From Rhynchopus euleeides (taxonomy: Eukaryota; Euglenozoa; Diplonemea; Diplonemida; Diplonemidae): DNA of 64,000 bases. Positions within the stretch are counted from its first letter, which is position 1; every line of letters starts with the position of its first letter. Positions 42,001 through 57,000 of this stretch are shown here, piece after piece. The notes below the pieces were generated by a model. The model had not been told where the DNA came from, ran no database searches, and saw nothing but the letters and a program-made list of their open reading frames with translations. Location: NCBI GenBank assembly GCA_963210315.1, contig OY723254.1, positions 1,580,379 to 1,644,378 of the forward strand, written 5' to 3'. The translations under genes and the position numbers were made by a program.

Positions 42001-45000
42001 ACCGCTGTGGTGGGTGCCACCGCCAGTGCGACAAGATCGAGACCACACCTGCACCTGCCCCGACTCCTGTCCCGCGTGTCTGCAACCCCTACACCCCAGA
42101 GACCCCGTGCATTGCACAGGAGGGCGTGTGCTACGACGCAGGGACGTGCCAGTGTGAGACACACCTCAAGAAGGCTGAGTGCCTTGATGATCCCTGCTCT
42201 GCGCACAAGTGTTCTGCTGGTTACGAGTGCCGCGTGAACCGCTGTGGCGGGTGCCACCGCCAGTGCGACAAGATCGAGACCACACCTGCACCTGCCCCGA
42301 CTCCTGTCCCGCGTGTCTGCAACCCCTACACCCCAGAGACCCCGTGCAATGCGCAGGAGGGTGTGTGCTACAACGCAGGGACGTGCCAATGCGAGACACA
42401 CCTCAAGAAGGCTGAGTGCCTTGATGATCCCTGCTCTGCGCACAAGTGTTCTGCTGGTTACGAGTGCCGCGTGAACCGCTGTGGCGGGTGCCACCGCCAG
42501 TGCGACAAGATCGAGACCACACCTGCACCTGCCCCGACTCCTGTCCCGCGTGTCTGCAACCCCTACACCCCAGAGACCCCGTGCAATGCGCAGGAGGGTG
42601 TGTGCTACAACGCAGGGACGTGCCAATGCGAGACACACCTCAAGAAGGCTGAGTGCCTTGATGATCCCTGCTCTGCGCACAAGTGTTCTGCTGGTTACGA
42701 GTGCCGCGTGAACCGCTGTGGCGGGTGCCACCGCCAGTGCGACAAGATCGAGACCACACCTGCACCTGCCCCGACTCCTGTCCCGCGTGTCTGTAACCCC
42801 TACACCCCAGAGACCCCGTGCATTGCACAGGAGGGTGTGTGCTACAACGCAGGGACGTGCAGTGTGAGACACACCTCAAGAAGGCGGAGTGCCTTGATGA
42901 TCCCTGCTCTGCGCACAAGTGTTCTGCTGGTTACGAGTGCCGCGTGAACCGCTGTGGTGGGTGCCACCGCCAGTGCGACAAGATCGAGACCACACCTGCA
43001 CCTGCCCCGACTCCTGTCCCGCGTGTCTGTAACCCCTACACCCCAGAGACCCCGTGCATTGCACAGGAGGGTGTGTGCTACAACGCAGGGACGTGCCAAT
43101 GCGAGACACACCTCAAGAAGGCTGAGTGCCTTGATGATCCCTGCTCTGCGCACAAGTGTTCTGCTGGTTACGAGTGCCGCGTGAACCGCTGTGGCGGGTG
43201 CCACCGCCAGTGCGACAAGATCGAGACCACACCTGCACCTGCCCCGACTCCTGTCCCGCGTGTCTGCAACCCCTTCACCCCAGAGACCCCGTGCAATGCG
43301 CAGGAGGGTGTGTGCTACAACGCAGGGACGTGCCAATGCGAGACACACCTCAAGAAGGCTGAGTGCCTTGATGATCCCTGCTCTGCGCACAAGTGTTCTG
43401 CTGGTTACGAGTGCCGCGTGAACCGCTGTGGCGGGTGCCACCGCCAGTGCGACAAGATCGAGACCACACCTGCACCTGCCCCGACTCCTGTCCCGCGTGT
43501 CTGTAACCCCTACACCCCAGAGACCCCGTGCATTGCACAGGAGGGTGTGTGCTACAACGCAGGGACGTGCAGTGTGAGACACACCTCAAGAAGGCGGAGT
43601 GCCTTGATGATCCCTGCTCTGCGCACAAGTGTTCTGCTGGTTACGAGTGCCGCGTGAACCGCTGTGGTGGGTGCCACCGCCAGTGCGACAAGATCGAGAC
43701 CACACCTGCACCTGCCCCGACTCCTGTCCCGCGTGTCTGTAACCCCTACACCCCAGAGACCCCGTGCATTGCACAGGAGGGTGTGTGCTACAACGCAGGG
43801 ACGTGCCAATGCGAGACACACCTCAAGAAGGCTGAGTGCCTTGATGATCCCTGCTCTGCGCACAAGTGTTCTGCTGGTTACGAGTGCCGCGTGAACCGCT
43901 GTGGTGGGTGCCACCGCCAGTGCGACAAGATCGAGACCACACCTGCACCTGCCCCGACTCCTGTCCCGCGTGTCTGCAACCCCTACACCCCAGAGACCCC
44001 GTGCAATGCGCAGGAGGGTGTGTGCTACAACGCAGGGACGTGCCAATGCGAGACACACCTCAAGAAGGCTGAGTGCCTTGATGATCCCTGCTCTGCGCAC
44101 AAGTGTTCTGCTGGTTACGAGTGCCGCGTGAACCGCTGTGGCGGGTGCCACCGCCAGTGCGACAAGATCGAGACCACACCTGCACCTGCCCCGACTCCTG
44201 TCCCGCGTGTCTGTAACCCCTACACCCCAGAGACCCCGTGCATTGCACAGGAGGGTGTGTGCTACAACGCAGGGACGTGCCAATGCGAGACACACCTCAA
44301 GAAGGCTGAGTGCCTTGATGATCCCTGCTCTGCGCACAAGTGTTCTGCTGGTTACGAGTGCCGCGTGAACCGCTGTGGCGGGTGCCACCGCCAGTGCGAC
44401 AAGATCGAGACCACACCTGCACCTGCCCCGACTCCTGTCCCGCGTGTCTGTAACCCCTACACCCCAGAGACCCCGTGCATTGCACAGGAGGGTGTGTGCT
44501 ACAACGCAGGGACGTGCAGTGTGAGACACACCTCAAGAAGGCGGAGTGCCTTGATGATCCCTGCTCTGCGCACAAGTGTTCTGCTGGTTACGAGTGCCGC
44601 GTGAACCGCTGTGGTGGGTGCCACCGCCAGTGCGACAAGATCGAGACCACACCTGCACCTGCCCCGACTCCTGTCCCGCGTGTCTGTAACCCCTACACCC
44701 CAGAGACCCCGTGCATTGCACAGGAGGGTGTGTGCTACAACGCAGGGACGTGCCAATGCGAGACACACCTCAAGAAGGCTGAGTGCCTTGATGATCCCTG
44801 CTCTGCGCACAAGTGTTCTGCTGGTTACGAGTGCCGCGTGAACCGCTGTGGCGGGTGCCACCGCCAGTGCGACAAGATCGAGACCACACCTGCACCTGCC
44901 CCGACTCCTGTCCCGCGTGTCTGCAACCCCTTCACCCCAGAGACCCCGTGCAATGCGCAGGAGGGTGTGTGCTACAACGCAGGGACGTGCCAATGCGAGA

Positions 45001-48000
45001 CACACCTCAAGAAGGCTGAGTGCCTTGATGATCCCTGCTCTGCGCACAAGTGTTCTGCTGGTTACGAGTGCCGCGTGAACCGCTGTGGCGGGTGCCACCG
45101 CCAGTGCGACAAGATCGAGACCACACCTGCACCTGCCCCGACTCCTGTCCCGCGTGTCTGTAACCCCTACACCCCAGAGACCCCGTGCATTGCACAGGAG
45201 GGTGTGTGCTACAACGCAGGGACGTGCAGTGTGAGACACACCTCAAGAAGGCGGAGTGCCTTGATGATCCCTGCTCTGCGCACAAGTGTTCTGCTGGTTA
45301 CGAGTGCCGCGTGAACCGCTGTGGTGGGTGCCACCGCCAGTGCGACAAGATCGAGACCACACCTGCACCTGCCCCGACTCCTGTCCCGCGTGTCTGTAAC
45401 CCCTACACCCCAGAGACCCCGTGCATTGCACAGGAGGGTGTGTGCTACAACGCAGGGACGTGCCAATGCGAGACACACCTCAAGAAGGCTGAGTGCCTTG
45501 ATGATCCCTGCTCTGCGCACAAGTGTTCTGCTGGTTACGAGTGCCGCGTGAACCGCTGTGGTGGGTGCCACCGCCAGTGCGACAAGATCGAGACCACACC
45601 TGCACCTGCCCCGACTCCTGTCCCGCGTGTCTGCAACCCCTACACCCCAGAGACCCCGTGCAATGCGCAGGAGGGTGTGTGCTACAACGCAGGGACGTGC
45701 CAATGCGAGACACACCTCAAGAAGGCTGAGTGCCTTGATGATCCCTGCTCTGCGCACAAGTGTTCTGCTGGTTACGAGTGCCGCGTGAACCGCTGTGGCG
45801 GGTGCCACCGCCAGTGCGACAAGATCGAGACCACACCTGCACCTGCCCCGACTCCTGTCCCGCGTGTCTGTAACCCCTACACCCCAGAGACCCCGTGCAT
45901 TGCACAGGAGGGTGTGTGCTACAACGCAGGGACGTGCCAATGCGAGACACACCTCAAGAAGGCTGAGTGCCTTGATGATCCCTGCTCTGCGCACAAGTGT
46001 TCTGCTGGTTACGAGTGCCGCGTGAACCGCTGTGGCGGGTGCCACCGCCAGTGCGACAAGATCGAGACCACACCTGCACCTGCCCCGACTCCTGTCCCGC
46101 GTGTCTGCAACCCCTACACCCCAGAGACCCCGTGCATTGCACAGGAGGGTGTGTGCTACAACGCAGGGACGTGCCAGTGTGAGACACACCTCAAGAAGGC
46201 GGAGTGCCTTGATGATCCCTGCTCTGCGCACAAGTGTTCTGCTGGTTACGAGTGCCGCGTGAACCGCTGTGGCGGGTGCCACCGCCAGTGCGACAAGATC
46301 GAGACCACACCTGCACCTGCCCCGACTCCTGTCCCGCGTGTCTGCAACCCCTACACCCCAGAGACCCCGTGCATTGCACAGGAGGGTGTGTGCTACAACG
46401 CAGGGACGTGCCAATGCGAGACACACCTCAAGAAGGCTGAGTGCCTTGATGATCCCTGCTCTGCGCACAAGTGTTCTGCTGGTTACGAGTGCCGCGTGAA
46501 CCGCTGTGGCGGGTGCCACCGCCAGTGCGACAAGATCGAGACCACACCTGCACCTGCCCCGACTCCTGTCCCGCGTGTCTGCAACCCCTACACCCCAGAG
46601 ACCCCGTGCAATGCGCAGGAGGGTGTGTGCCACAACGCAGGGACGTGCCAGTGTGAGACACACCTCAAGAAGGCTGAGTGCCTTGATGATCCCTGCTCTG
46701 CGCACAAGTGTTCTGCTGGTTACGAGTGCCGCGTGAACCGCTGTGGTGGGTGCCACCGCCAGTGCGACAAGATCGAGGCCACACCTGCACCTGCCCCGAC
46801 TCCTGTCCCGCGTGTCTGCAACCCCTACACCCCAGAGACCCCGTGCATTGCACAGGCGGGTGTGTGCTACAACGCAGGGACGTGCCAATGCGAGACACAC
46901 CTGAAAGAAGGCTGAGTGCCTTGATGATCCCTGCTCTGCGCACAAGTGTTCTGCTGGTTACGAGTGCCGCGTGAACCGCTGTGGCGGGTGCCACCGCCAG
47001 TGCGACAAGATCGAGACCACACCTGCACCTGCCCCGACTCCTGTCCCGCGTGTCTGCAACCCCTACACCCCAGAGACCCCGTGCAATGTGCAGGAGGGTG
47101 TGTGCTACAACGCAGGGACGTGCCAATGCGAGACACACCTCAAGAAGGCTGAGTGCCTTGATGATCCCTGCTCTGCGCACAAGTGTTCTGCTGGTTACGA
47201 GTGCCGCGTGAACCGCTGTGGTGGGTGCCACCGCCAGTGCGACAAGATCGAGACCACACCTGCACCTGCCCCGACTCCTGTCCCGCGTGTCTGTAACCCC
47301 TACACCCCAGAGACCCCGTGCATTGCACAGGAGGGTGTGTGCTACAACGCAGGGACGTGCCAATGCGAGACACACCTCAAGAAGGCTGAGTGCCTTGATG
47401 ATCCCTGCTCTGCGCACAAGTGTTCTGCTGGTTACGAGTGCCGCGTGAACCGCTGTGGCGGGTGCCACCGCCAGTGCGACAAGATCGAGACCACACCTGC
47501 ACCTGCCCCGACTCCTGTCCCGCGTGTCTGCAACCCCTTCACCCCAGAGACCCCGTGCAATGCGCAGGAGGGTGTGTGCTACAACGCAGGGACGTGCCAA
47601 TGCGAGACACACCTCAAGAAGGCTGAGTGCCTTGATGATCCCTGCTCTGCGCACAAGTGTTCTGCTGGTTACGAGTGCCGCGTGAACCGCTGTGGCGGGT
47701 GCCACCGCCAGTGCGACAAGATCGAGACCACACCTGCACCTGCCCCGACTCCTGTCCCGCGTGTCTGTAACCCCTACACCCCAGAGACCCCGTGCATTGC
47801 ACAGGAGGGTGTGTGCTACAACGCAGGGACGTGCAGTGTGAGACACACCTCAAGAAGGCGGAGTGCCTTGATGATCCCTGCTCTGCGCACAAGTGTTCTG
47901 CTGGTTACGAGTGCCGCGTGAACCGCTGTGGTGGGTGCCACCGCCAGTGCGACAAGATCGAGACCACACCTGCACCTGCCCCGACTCCTGTCCCGCGTGT

Positions 48001-51000
48001 CTGTAACCCCTACACCCCAGAGACCCCGTGCATTGCACAGGAGGGTGTGTGCTACAACGCAGGGACGTGCCAATGCGAGACACACCTCAAGAAGGCTGAG
48101 TGCCTTGATGATCCCTGCTCTGCGCACAAGTGTTCTGCTGGTTACGAGTGCCGCGTGAACCGCTGTGGTGGGTGCCACCGCCAGTGCGACAAGATCGAGA
48201 CCACACCTGCACCTGCCCCGACTCCTGTCCCGCGTGTCTGCAACCCCTACACCCCAGAGACCCCGTGCAATGCGCAGGAGGGTGTGTGCTACAACGCAGG
48301 GACGTGCCAATGCGAGACACACCTCAAGAAGGCTGAGTGCCTTGATGATCCCTGCTCTGCGCACAAGTGTTCTGCTGGTTACGAGTGCCGCGTGAACCGC
48401 TGTGGCGGGTGCCACCGCCAGTGCGACAAGATCGAGACCACACCTGCACCTGCCCCGACTCCTGTCCCGCGTGTCTGTAACCCCTACACCCCAGAGACCC
48501 CGTGCATTGCACAGGAGGGTGTGTGCTACAACGCAGGGACGTGCCAATGCGAGACACACCTCAAGAAGGCTGAGTGCCTTGATGATCCCTGCTCTGCGCA
48601 CAAGTGTTCTGCTGGTTACGAGTGCCGCGTGAACCGCTGTGGCGGGTGCCACCGCCAGTGCGACAAGATCGAGACCACACCTGCACCTGCCCCGACTCCT
48701 GTCCCGCGTGTCTGCAACCCCTACACCCCAGAGACCCCGTGCATTGCACAGGAGGGTGTGTGCTACAACGCAGGGACGTGCCAGTGTGAGACACACCTCA
48801 AGAAGGCGGAGTGCCTTGATGATCCCTGCTCTGCGCACAAGTGTTCTGCTGGTTACGAGTGCCGCGTGAACCGCTGTGGCGGGTGCCACCGCCAGTGCGA
48901 CAAGATCGAGACCACACCTGCACCTGCCCCGACTCCTGTCCCGCGTGTCTGCAACCCCTACACCCCAGAGACCCCGTGCATTGCACAGGAGGGTGTGTGC
49001 TACAACGCAGGGACGTGCCAATGCGAGACACACCTCAAGAAGGCTGAGTGCCTTGATGATCCCTGCTCTGCGCACAAGTGTTCTGCTGGTTACGAGTGCC
49101 GCGTGAACCGCTGTGGCGGGTGCCACCGCCAGTGCGACAAGATCGAGACCACACCTGCACCTGCCCCGACTCCTGTCCCGCGTGTCTGCAACCCCTACAC
49201 CCCAGAGACCCCGTGCATTGCACAGGAGGGTGTGTGCTACAACGCAGGGACGTGCCAATGCGAGACACACCTCAAGAAGGCTGAGTGCCTTGATGATCCC
49301 TGCTCTGCGCACAAGTGTTCTGCTGGTTACGAGTGCCGCGTGAACCGCTGTGGCGGGTGCCACCGCCAGTGCGACAAGATCGAGACCACACCTGCACCTG
49401 CCCCGACTCCTGTCCCGCGTGTCTGCAACCCCTACACCCCAGAGACCCCGTGCAATGCGCAGGAGGGTGTGTGCCACAACGCAGGGACGTGCCAGTGTGA
49501 GACACACCTCAAGAAGGCTGAGTGCCTTGATGATCCCTGCTCTGCGCACAAGTGTTCTGCTGGTTACGAGTGCCGCGTGAACCGCTGTGGTGGGTGCCAC
49601 CGCCAGTGCGACAAGATCGAGGCCACACCTGCACCTGCCCCGACTCCTGTCCCGCGTGTCTGCAACCCCTACACCCCAGAGACCCCGTGCATTGCACAGG
49701 CGGGTGTGTGCTACAACGCAGGGACGTGCCAATGCGAGACACACCTGAAAGAAGGCTGAGTGCCTTGATGATCCCTGCTCTGCGCACAAGTGTTCTGCTG
49801 GTTACGAGTGCCGCGTGAACCGCTGTGGCGGGTGCCACCGCCAGTGCGACAAGATCGAGACCACACCTGCACCTGCCCCGACTCCTGTCCCGCGTGTCTG
49901 CAACCCCTACACCCCAGAGACCCCGTGCAATGTGCAGGAGGGTGTGTGCTACAACGCAGGGACGTGCCAATGCGAGACACACCTCAAGAAGGCTGAGTGC
50001 CTTGATGATCCCTGCTCTGCGCACAAGTGTTCTGCTGGTTACGAGTGCCGCGTGAACCGCTGTGGCGGGTGCCACCGCCAGTGCGACAAGATCGAGACCA
50101 CACCTGCACCTGCCCCGACTCCTGTCCCGCGTGTCTGCAACCCCTACACCCCAGAGACCCCGTGCATTGCACAGGAGGGTGTGTGCTACAACGCAGGGAC
50201 GTGCCAATGCGAGACACACCTGAAAGAAGGCTGAGTGCCTTGATGATCCCTGCTCTGCGCACAAGTGTTCTGCTGGTTACGAGTGCCGCGTGAACCGCTG
50301 TGGTGGGTGCCACCGCCAGTGCGACAAGATCGAGGCCACACCTGCACCTGCCCCGACTCCTGTCCCGCGTGTCTGCAACCCCTACACCCCAGAGACCCCG
50401 TGCATTGCACAGGCGGGTGTGTGCTACAACGCAGGGACGTGCCAATGCGAGACACACCTGAAAGAAGGCTGAGTGCCTTGATGATCCCTGCTCTGCGCAC
50501 AAGTGTTCTGCTGGTTACGAGTGCCGCGTGAACCGCTGTGGCGGGTGCCACCGCCAGTGCGACAAGATCGAGACCACACCTGCACCTGCCCCGACTCCTG
50601 TCCCGCGTGTCTGCAACCCCTACACCCCAGAGACCCCGTGCAATGCGCAGGAGGGTGTGTGCTACAACGCAGGGACGTGCCAATGCGAGACACACCTCAA
50701 GAAGGCTGAGTGCCTTGATGATCCCTGCTCTGCGCACAAGTGTTCTGCTGGTTACGAGTGCCGCGTGAACCGCTGTGGTGGGTGCCACCGCCAGTGCGAC
50801 AAGATCGAGACCACACCTGCACCTGCCCCGACTCCTGTCCCGCGTGTCTGTAACCCCTACACCCCAGAGACCCCGTGCATTGCACAGGAGGGTGTGTGCT
50901 ACAACGCAGGGACGTGCAGTGTGAGACACACCTCAAGAAGGCGGAGTGCCTTGATGATCCCTGCTCTGCGCACAAGTGTTCTGCTGGTTACGAGTGCCGC

Positions 51001-54000
51001 GTGAACCGCTGTGGTGGGTGCCACCGCCAGTGCGACAAGATCGAGACCACACCTGCACCTGCCCCGACTCCTGTCCCGCGTGTCTGTAACCCCTACACCC
51101 CAGAGACCCCGTGCATTGCACAGGAGGGTGTGTGCTACAACGCAGGGACGTGCCAATGCGAGACACACCTCAAGAAGGCTGAGTGCCTTGATGATCCCTG
51201 CTCTGCGCACAAGTGTTCTGCTGGTTACGAGTGCCGCGTGAACCGCTGTGGCGGGTGCCACCGCCAGTGCGACAAGATCGAGACCACACCTGCACCTGCC
51301 CCGACTCCTGTCCCGCGTGTCTGCAACCCCTACACCCCAGAGACCCCGTGCAATGCGCAGGAGGGTGTGTGCTACAACGCAGGGACGTGCCAATGCGAGA
51401 CACACCTCAAGAAGGCTGAGTGCCTTGATGATCCCTGCTCTGCGCACAAGTGTTCTGCTGGTTACGAGTGCCGCGTGAACCGCTGTGGCGGGTGCCACCG
51501 CCAGTGCGACAAGATCGAGACCACACCTGCACCTGCCCCGACTCCTGTCCCGCGTGTCTGTAACCCCTACACCCCAGAGACCCCGTGCATTGCACAGGAG
51601 GGTGTGTGCTACAACGCAGGGACGTGCAGTGTGAGACACACCTCAAGAAGGCGGAGTGCCTTGATGATCCCTGCTCTGCGCACAAGTGTTCTGCTGGTTA
51701 CGAGTGCCGCGTGAACCGCTGTGGTGGGTGCCACCGCCAGTGCGACAAGATCGAGACCACACCTGCACCTGCCCCGACTCCTGTCCCGCGTGTCTGTAAC
51801 CCCTACACCCCAGAGACCCCGTGCATTGCACAGGAGGGTGTGTGCTACAACGCAGGGACGTGCCAATGCGAGACACACCTCAAGAAGGCTGAGTGCCTTG
51901 ATGATCCCTGCTCTGCGCACAAGTGTTCTGCTGGTTACGAGTGCCGCGTGAACCGCTGTGGCGGGTGCCACCGCCAGTGCGACAAGATCGAGACCACACC
52001 TGCACCTGCCCCGACTCCTGTCCCGCGTGTCTGCAACCCCTACACCCCAGAGACCCCGTGCAATGCGCAGGAGGGTGTGTGCTACAACGCAGGGACGTGC
52101 CAATGCGAGACACACCTCAAGAAGGCTGAGTGCCTTGATGATCCCTGCTCTGCGCACAAGTGTTCTGCTGGTTACGAGTGCCGCGTGAACCGCTGTGGCG
52201 GGTGCCACCGCCAGTGCGACAAGATCGAGACCACACCTGCACCTGCCCCGACTCCTGTCCCGCGTGTCTGTAACCCCTACACCCCAGAGACCCCGTGCAT
52301 TGCACAGGAGGGTGTGTGCTACAACGCAGGGACGTGCAGTGTGAGACACACCTCAAGAAGGCGGAGTGCCTTGATGATCCCTGCTCTGCGCACAAGTGTT
52401 CTGCTGGTTACGAGTGCCGCGTGAACCGCTGTGGTGGGTGCCACCGCCAGTGCGACAAGATCGAGACCACACCTGCACCTGCCCCGACTCCTGTCCCGCG
52501 TGTCTGTAACCCCTACACCCCAGAGACCCCGTGCATTGCACAGGAGGGTGTGTGCTACAACGCAGGGACGTGCCAATGCGAGACACACCTCAAGAAGGCT
52601 GAGTGCCTTGATGATCCCTGCTCTGCGCACAAGTGTTCTGCTGGTTACGAGTGCCGCGTGAACCGCTGTGGCGGGTGCCACCGCCAGTGCGACAAGATCG
52701 AGACCACACCTGCACCTGCCCCGACTCCTGTCCCGCGTGTCTGCAACCCCTACACCCCAGAGACCCCGTGCAATGCGCAGGAGGGTGTGTGCTACAACGC
52801 AGGGACGTGCCAATGCGAGACACACCTCAAGAAGGCTGAGTGCCTTGATGATCCCTGCTCTGCGCACAAGTGTTCTGCTGGTTACGAGTGCCGCGTGAAC
52901 CGCTGTGGTGGGTGCCACCGCCAGTGCGACAAGATCGAGACCACACCTGCACCTGCCCCGACTCCTGTCCCGCGTGTCTGCAACCCCTACACCCCAGAGA
53001 CCCCGTGCATTGCACAGGAGGGTGTGTGCTACAACGCAGGGACGTGCCAATGCGAGACACACCTGAAAGAAGGCTGAGTGCCTTGATGATCCCTGCTCTG
53101 CGCACAAGTGTTCTGCTGGTTACGAGTGCCGCGTGAACCGCTGTGGTGGGTGCCACCGCCAGTGCGACAAGATCGAGACCACACCTGCACCTGCCCCGAC
53201 TCCTGTCCCGCGTGTCTGCAACCCCTACACCCCAGAGACCCCGTGCATTGCACAGGAGGGTGTGTGCTACAACGCAGGGACGTGCCAATGCGAGACACAC
53301 CTGAAAGAAGGCTGAGTGCCTTGATGATCCCTGCTCTGCGCACAAGTGTTCTGCTGGTTACGAGTGCCGCGTGAACCGCTGTGGTGGGTGCCACCGCCAG
53401 TGCGACAAGATCGAGGCCACACCTGCACCTGCCCCGACTCCTGTCCCGCGTGTCTGCAACCCCTACACCCCAGAGACCCCGTGCATTGCACAGGAGGGCG
53501 TGTGCTACAACGCAGGGACGTGCCAGTGTGAGACACACCTCAAGAAGGCTGAGTGCCTTGATGATCCCTGCTCTGCGCACAAGTGTTCTGCTGGTTACGA
53601 GTGCCGCGTGAACCGCTGTGGTGGGTGCCACCGCCAGTGCGACAGGATCGAGGCCACACCTGCACCTGCCCCGACTCCTGTCCCGCGTGTCTGCAACCCC
53701 TACACCCCAGAGACCCCGTGCATTGCACAGGCGGGTGTGTGCTACAACGCAGGGACGTGCCAATGCGAGACACACCTGAAAGAAGGCTGAGTGCCTTGAT
53801 GATCCCTGCTCTGCGCACAAGTGTTCTGCTGGTTACGAGTGCCGCGTGAACCGCTGTGGTGGGTGCCACCGCCAGTGCGACAAGATCGAGGCCACACCTG
53901 CACCTGCCCCGACTCCTGTCCCGCGTGTCTGCAACCCCTACACCCCAGAGACCCCGTGCATTGCACAGGCGGGTGTGTGCTACAACGCAGGGACGTGCCA

Positions 54001-57000
54001 ATGCGAGACACACCTCAAGAAGGCTGAGTGCCTTGATGATCCCTGCTCTGCGCACAAGTGTTCTGCTGGTTACGAGTGCCGCGTGAACCGCTGTGGTGGG
54101 TGCCACCGCCAGTGCGACAAGATCGAGGCCACACCTGCACCTGCCCCGACTCCTGTCCCGCGTGTCTGCAACCCCTACACCCCAGAGACCCCGTGCATTG
54201 CACAGGAGGGCGTGTGCTACAACGCAGGGACGTGCCAGTGTGAGACGCACCTCAAGAAGGCTGAGTGCCTTGATGATCCCTGCTCTGCGCACAAGTGTTC
54301 TGCTGGTTACGAGTGCCGCGTGAACCGCAGTGGTGGGTGCCACCGACAGTGCGACAAGATCGAGACGACACCTGCACCTGCCCCGACTCCTGTCCCGCGT
54401 GTCTGCAACCCCTACACCCCAGAGACCCCGTGCAATGTGCAGGAGGGTGTGTGCTACAACGCAGGGACGTGCCAATGCGAGACACACCTCAAGAAGGCTG
54501 AGTGCCTTGATGATCCCTGCTCTGCGCACAAGTGTTCTGCTGGTTACGAGTGCCGCGTGAACCGCTGTGGTGGGTGCCACCGCCAGTGCGACAAGATCGA
54601 GACCACACCTGCACCTGCCCCGACTCCTGTCCCGCGTGTCTGCAACCCCTACACCCCAGAGACCCCGTGCATTGCACAGGAGGGCGTGTGCTACGACGCA
54701 GGGACGTGCCAGTGTGAGACACACCTCAAGAAGGCTGAGTGCCTTGATGATCCCTGCTCTGCGCACAAGTGTTCTGCTGGTTACGAGTGCCGCGTGAACC
54801 GCTGTGGTGGGTGCCACCGCCAGTGCGACAAGATCGAGGCCACACCTGCACCTGCCCCGACTCCTGTCCCGCGTGTCTGCAACCCCTACACCCCAGAGAC
54901 CCCGTGCATTGCACAGGAGGGCGTGTGCTACAACGCAGGGACGTGCCAGTGTGAGACACACCTCAAGAAGGCTGAGTGCCTTGATGATCCCTGCTCTGCG
55001 CACAAGTGTTCTGCTGGTTACGAGTGCCGCGTGAACCGCTGTGGTGGGTGCCACCGCCAGTGCGACAAGATCGAGACCACACCTGCACCTGCCCCGACTC
55101 CTGTCCCGCGTGTCTGCAACCCCTACACCCCAGAGACCCCGTGCATTGCACAGGAGGGCGTGTGCTACAACGCAGGGACGTGCCAATGCGAGACACACCT
55201 GAAAGAAGGCTGAGTGCCTTGATGATCCCTGCTCTGCGCACAAGTGTTCTGCTGGTTACGAGTGCCGCGTGAACCGCTGTGGTGGGTGCCACCGCCAGTG
55301 CGACAAGATCGAGACCACACCTGCACCTGCCCCGACTCCTGTCCCGCGTGTCTGCAACCCCTACACCCCAGAGACCCCGTGCATTGCACAGGAGGGCGTG
55401 TGCTACAACGCAGGGACGTGCCAGTGTGAGACACACCTCAAGAAGGCTGAGTGCCTTGATGATCCCTGCTCTGCGCACAAGTGTTCTGCTGGTTACGAGT
55501 GCCGCGTGAACCGCTGTGGTGGGTGCCACCGCCAGTGCGACAAGATCGAGGCCACACCTGCACCTGCCCCGACTCCTGTCCCGCGTGTCTGCAACCCCTA
55601 CACCCCAGAGACCCCGTGCATTGCACAGGCGGGTGTGTGCTACAACGCAGGGACGTGCCAATGCGAGACACACCTGAAAGAAGGCTGAGTGCCTTGATGA
55701 TCCCTGCTCTGCGCACAAGTGTTCTGCTGGTTACGAGTGCCGCGTGAACCGCTGTGGTGGGTGCCACCGCCAGTGCGACAAGATCGAGGCCACACCTGCA
55801 CCTGCCCCGACTCCTGTCCCGCGTGTCTGCAACCCCTACACCCCAGAGACCCCGTGCATTGCACAGGCGGGTGTGTGCTACAACGCAGGGACGTGCCAAT
55901 GCGAGACACACCTGAAAGAAGGCTGAGTGCCTTGATGATCCCTGCTCTGCGCACAAGTGTTCTGCTGGTTACGAGTGCCGCGTGAACCGCTGTGGCGGGT
56001 GCCACCGCCAGTGCGACAAGATCGAGACCACACCTGCACCTGCCCCGACTCCTGTCCCGCGTGTCTGCAACCCCTACACCCCAGAGACCCCGTGCATTGC
56101 ACAGGAGGGCGTGTGCTACAACGCAGGGACGTGCCAATGCGAGACACACCTGAAAGAAGGCTGAGTGCCTTGATGATCCCTGCTCTGCGCACAAGTGTTC
56201 TGCTGGTTACGAGTGCCGCGTGAACCGCTGTGGTGGGTGCCACCGCCAGTGCGACAAGATCGAGACCACACCTGCACCTGCCCCGACTCCTGTCCCGCGT
56301 GTCTGCAACCCCTACACCCCAGAGACCCCGTGCATTGCACAGGAGGGCGTGTGCTACAACGCAGGGACGTGCCAGTGTGAGACACACCTCAAGAAGGCTG
56401 AGTGCCTTGATGATCCCTGCTCTGCGCACAAGTGTTCTGCTGGTTACGAGTGCCGCGTGAACCGCTGTGGTGGGTGCCACCGCCAGTGCGACAAGATCGA
56501 GGCCACACCTGCACCTGCCCCGACTCCTGTCCCGCGTGTCTGCAACCCCTACACCCCAGAGACCCCGTGCATTGCACAGGCGGGTGTGTGCTACAACGCA
56601 GGGACGTGCCAATGCGAGACACACCTGAAAGAAGGCTGAGTGCCTTGATGATCCCTGCTCTGCGCACAAGTGTTCTGCTGGTTACGAGTGCCGCGTGAAC
56701 CGCTGTGGCGGGTGCCACCGCCAGTGCGACAGGATCGAGACCACACCTGCACCTGCCCCGACTCCTGTCCCGCGTGTCTGCAACCCCTACACCCCAGAGA
56801 CCCCGTGCAATGTGCAGGAGGGTGTGTGCTACAACGCAGGGACGTGCCAATGCGAGACACACCTCAAGAAGGCTGAGTGCCTTGATGATCCCTGCTCTGC
56901 GCACAAGTGTTCTGCTGGTTACGAGTGCCGCGTGAACCGCTGTGGCGGGTGCCACCGCCAGTGCGACAAGATCGAGACCACACCTGCACCTGCCCCGACT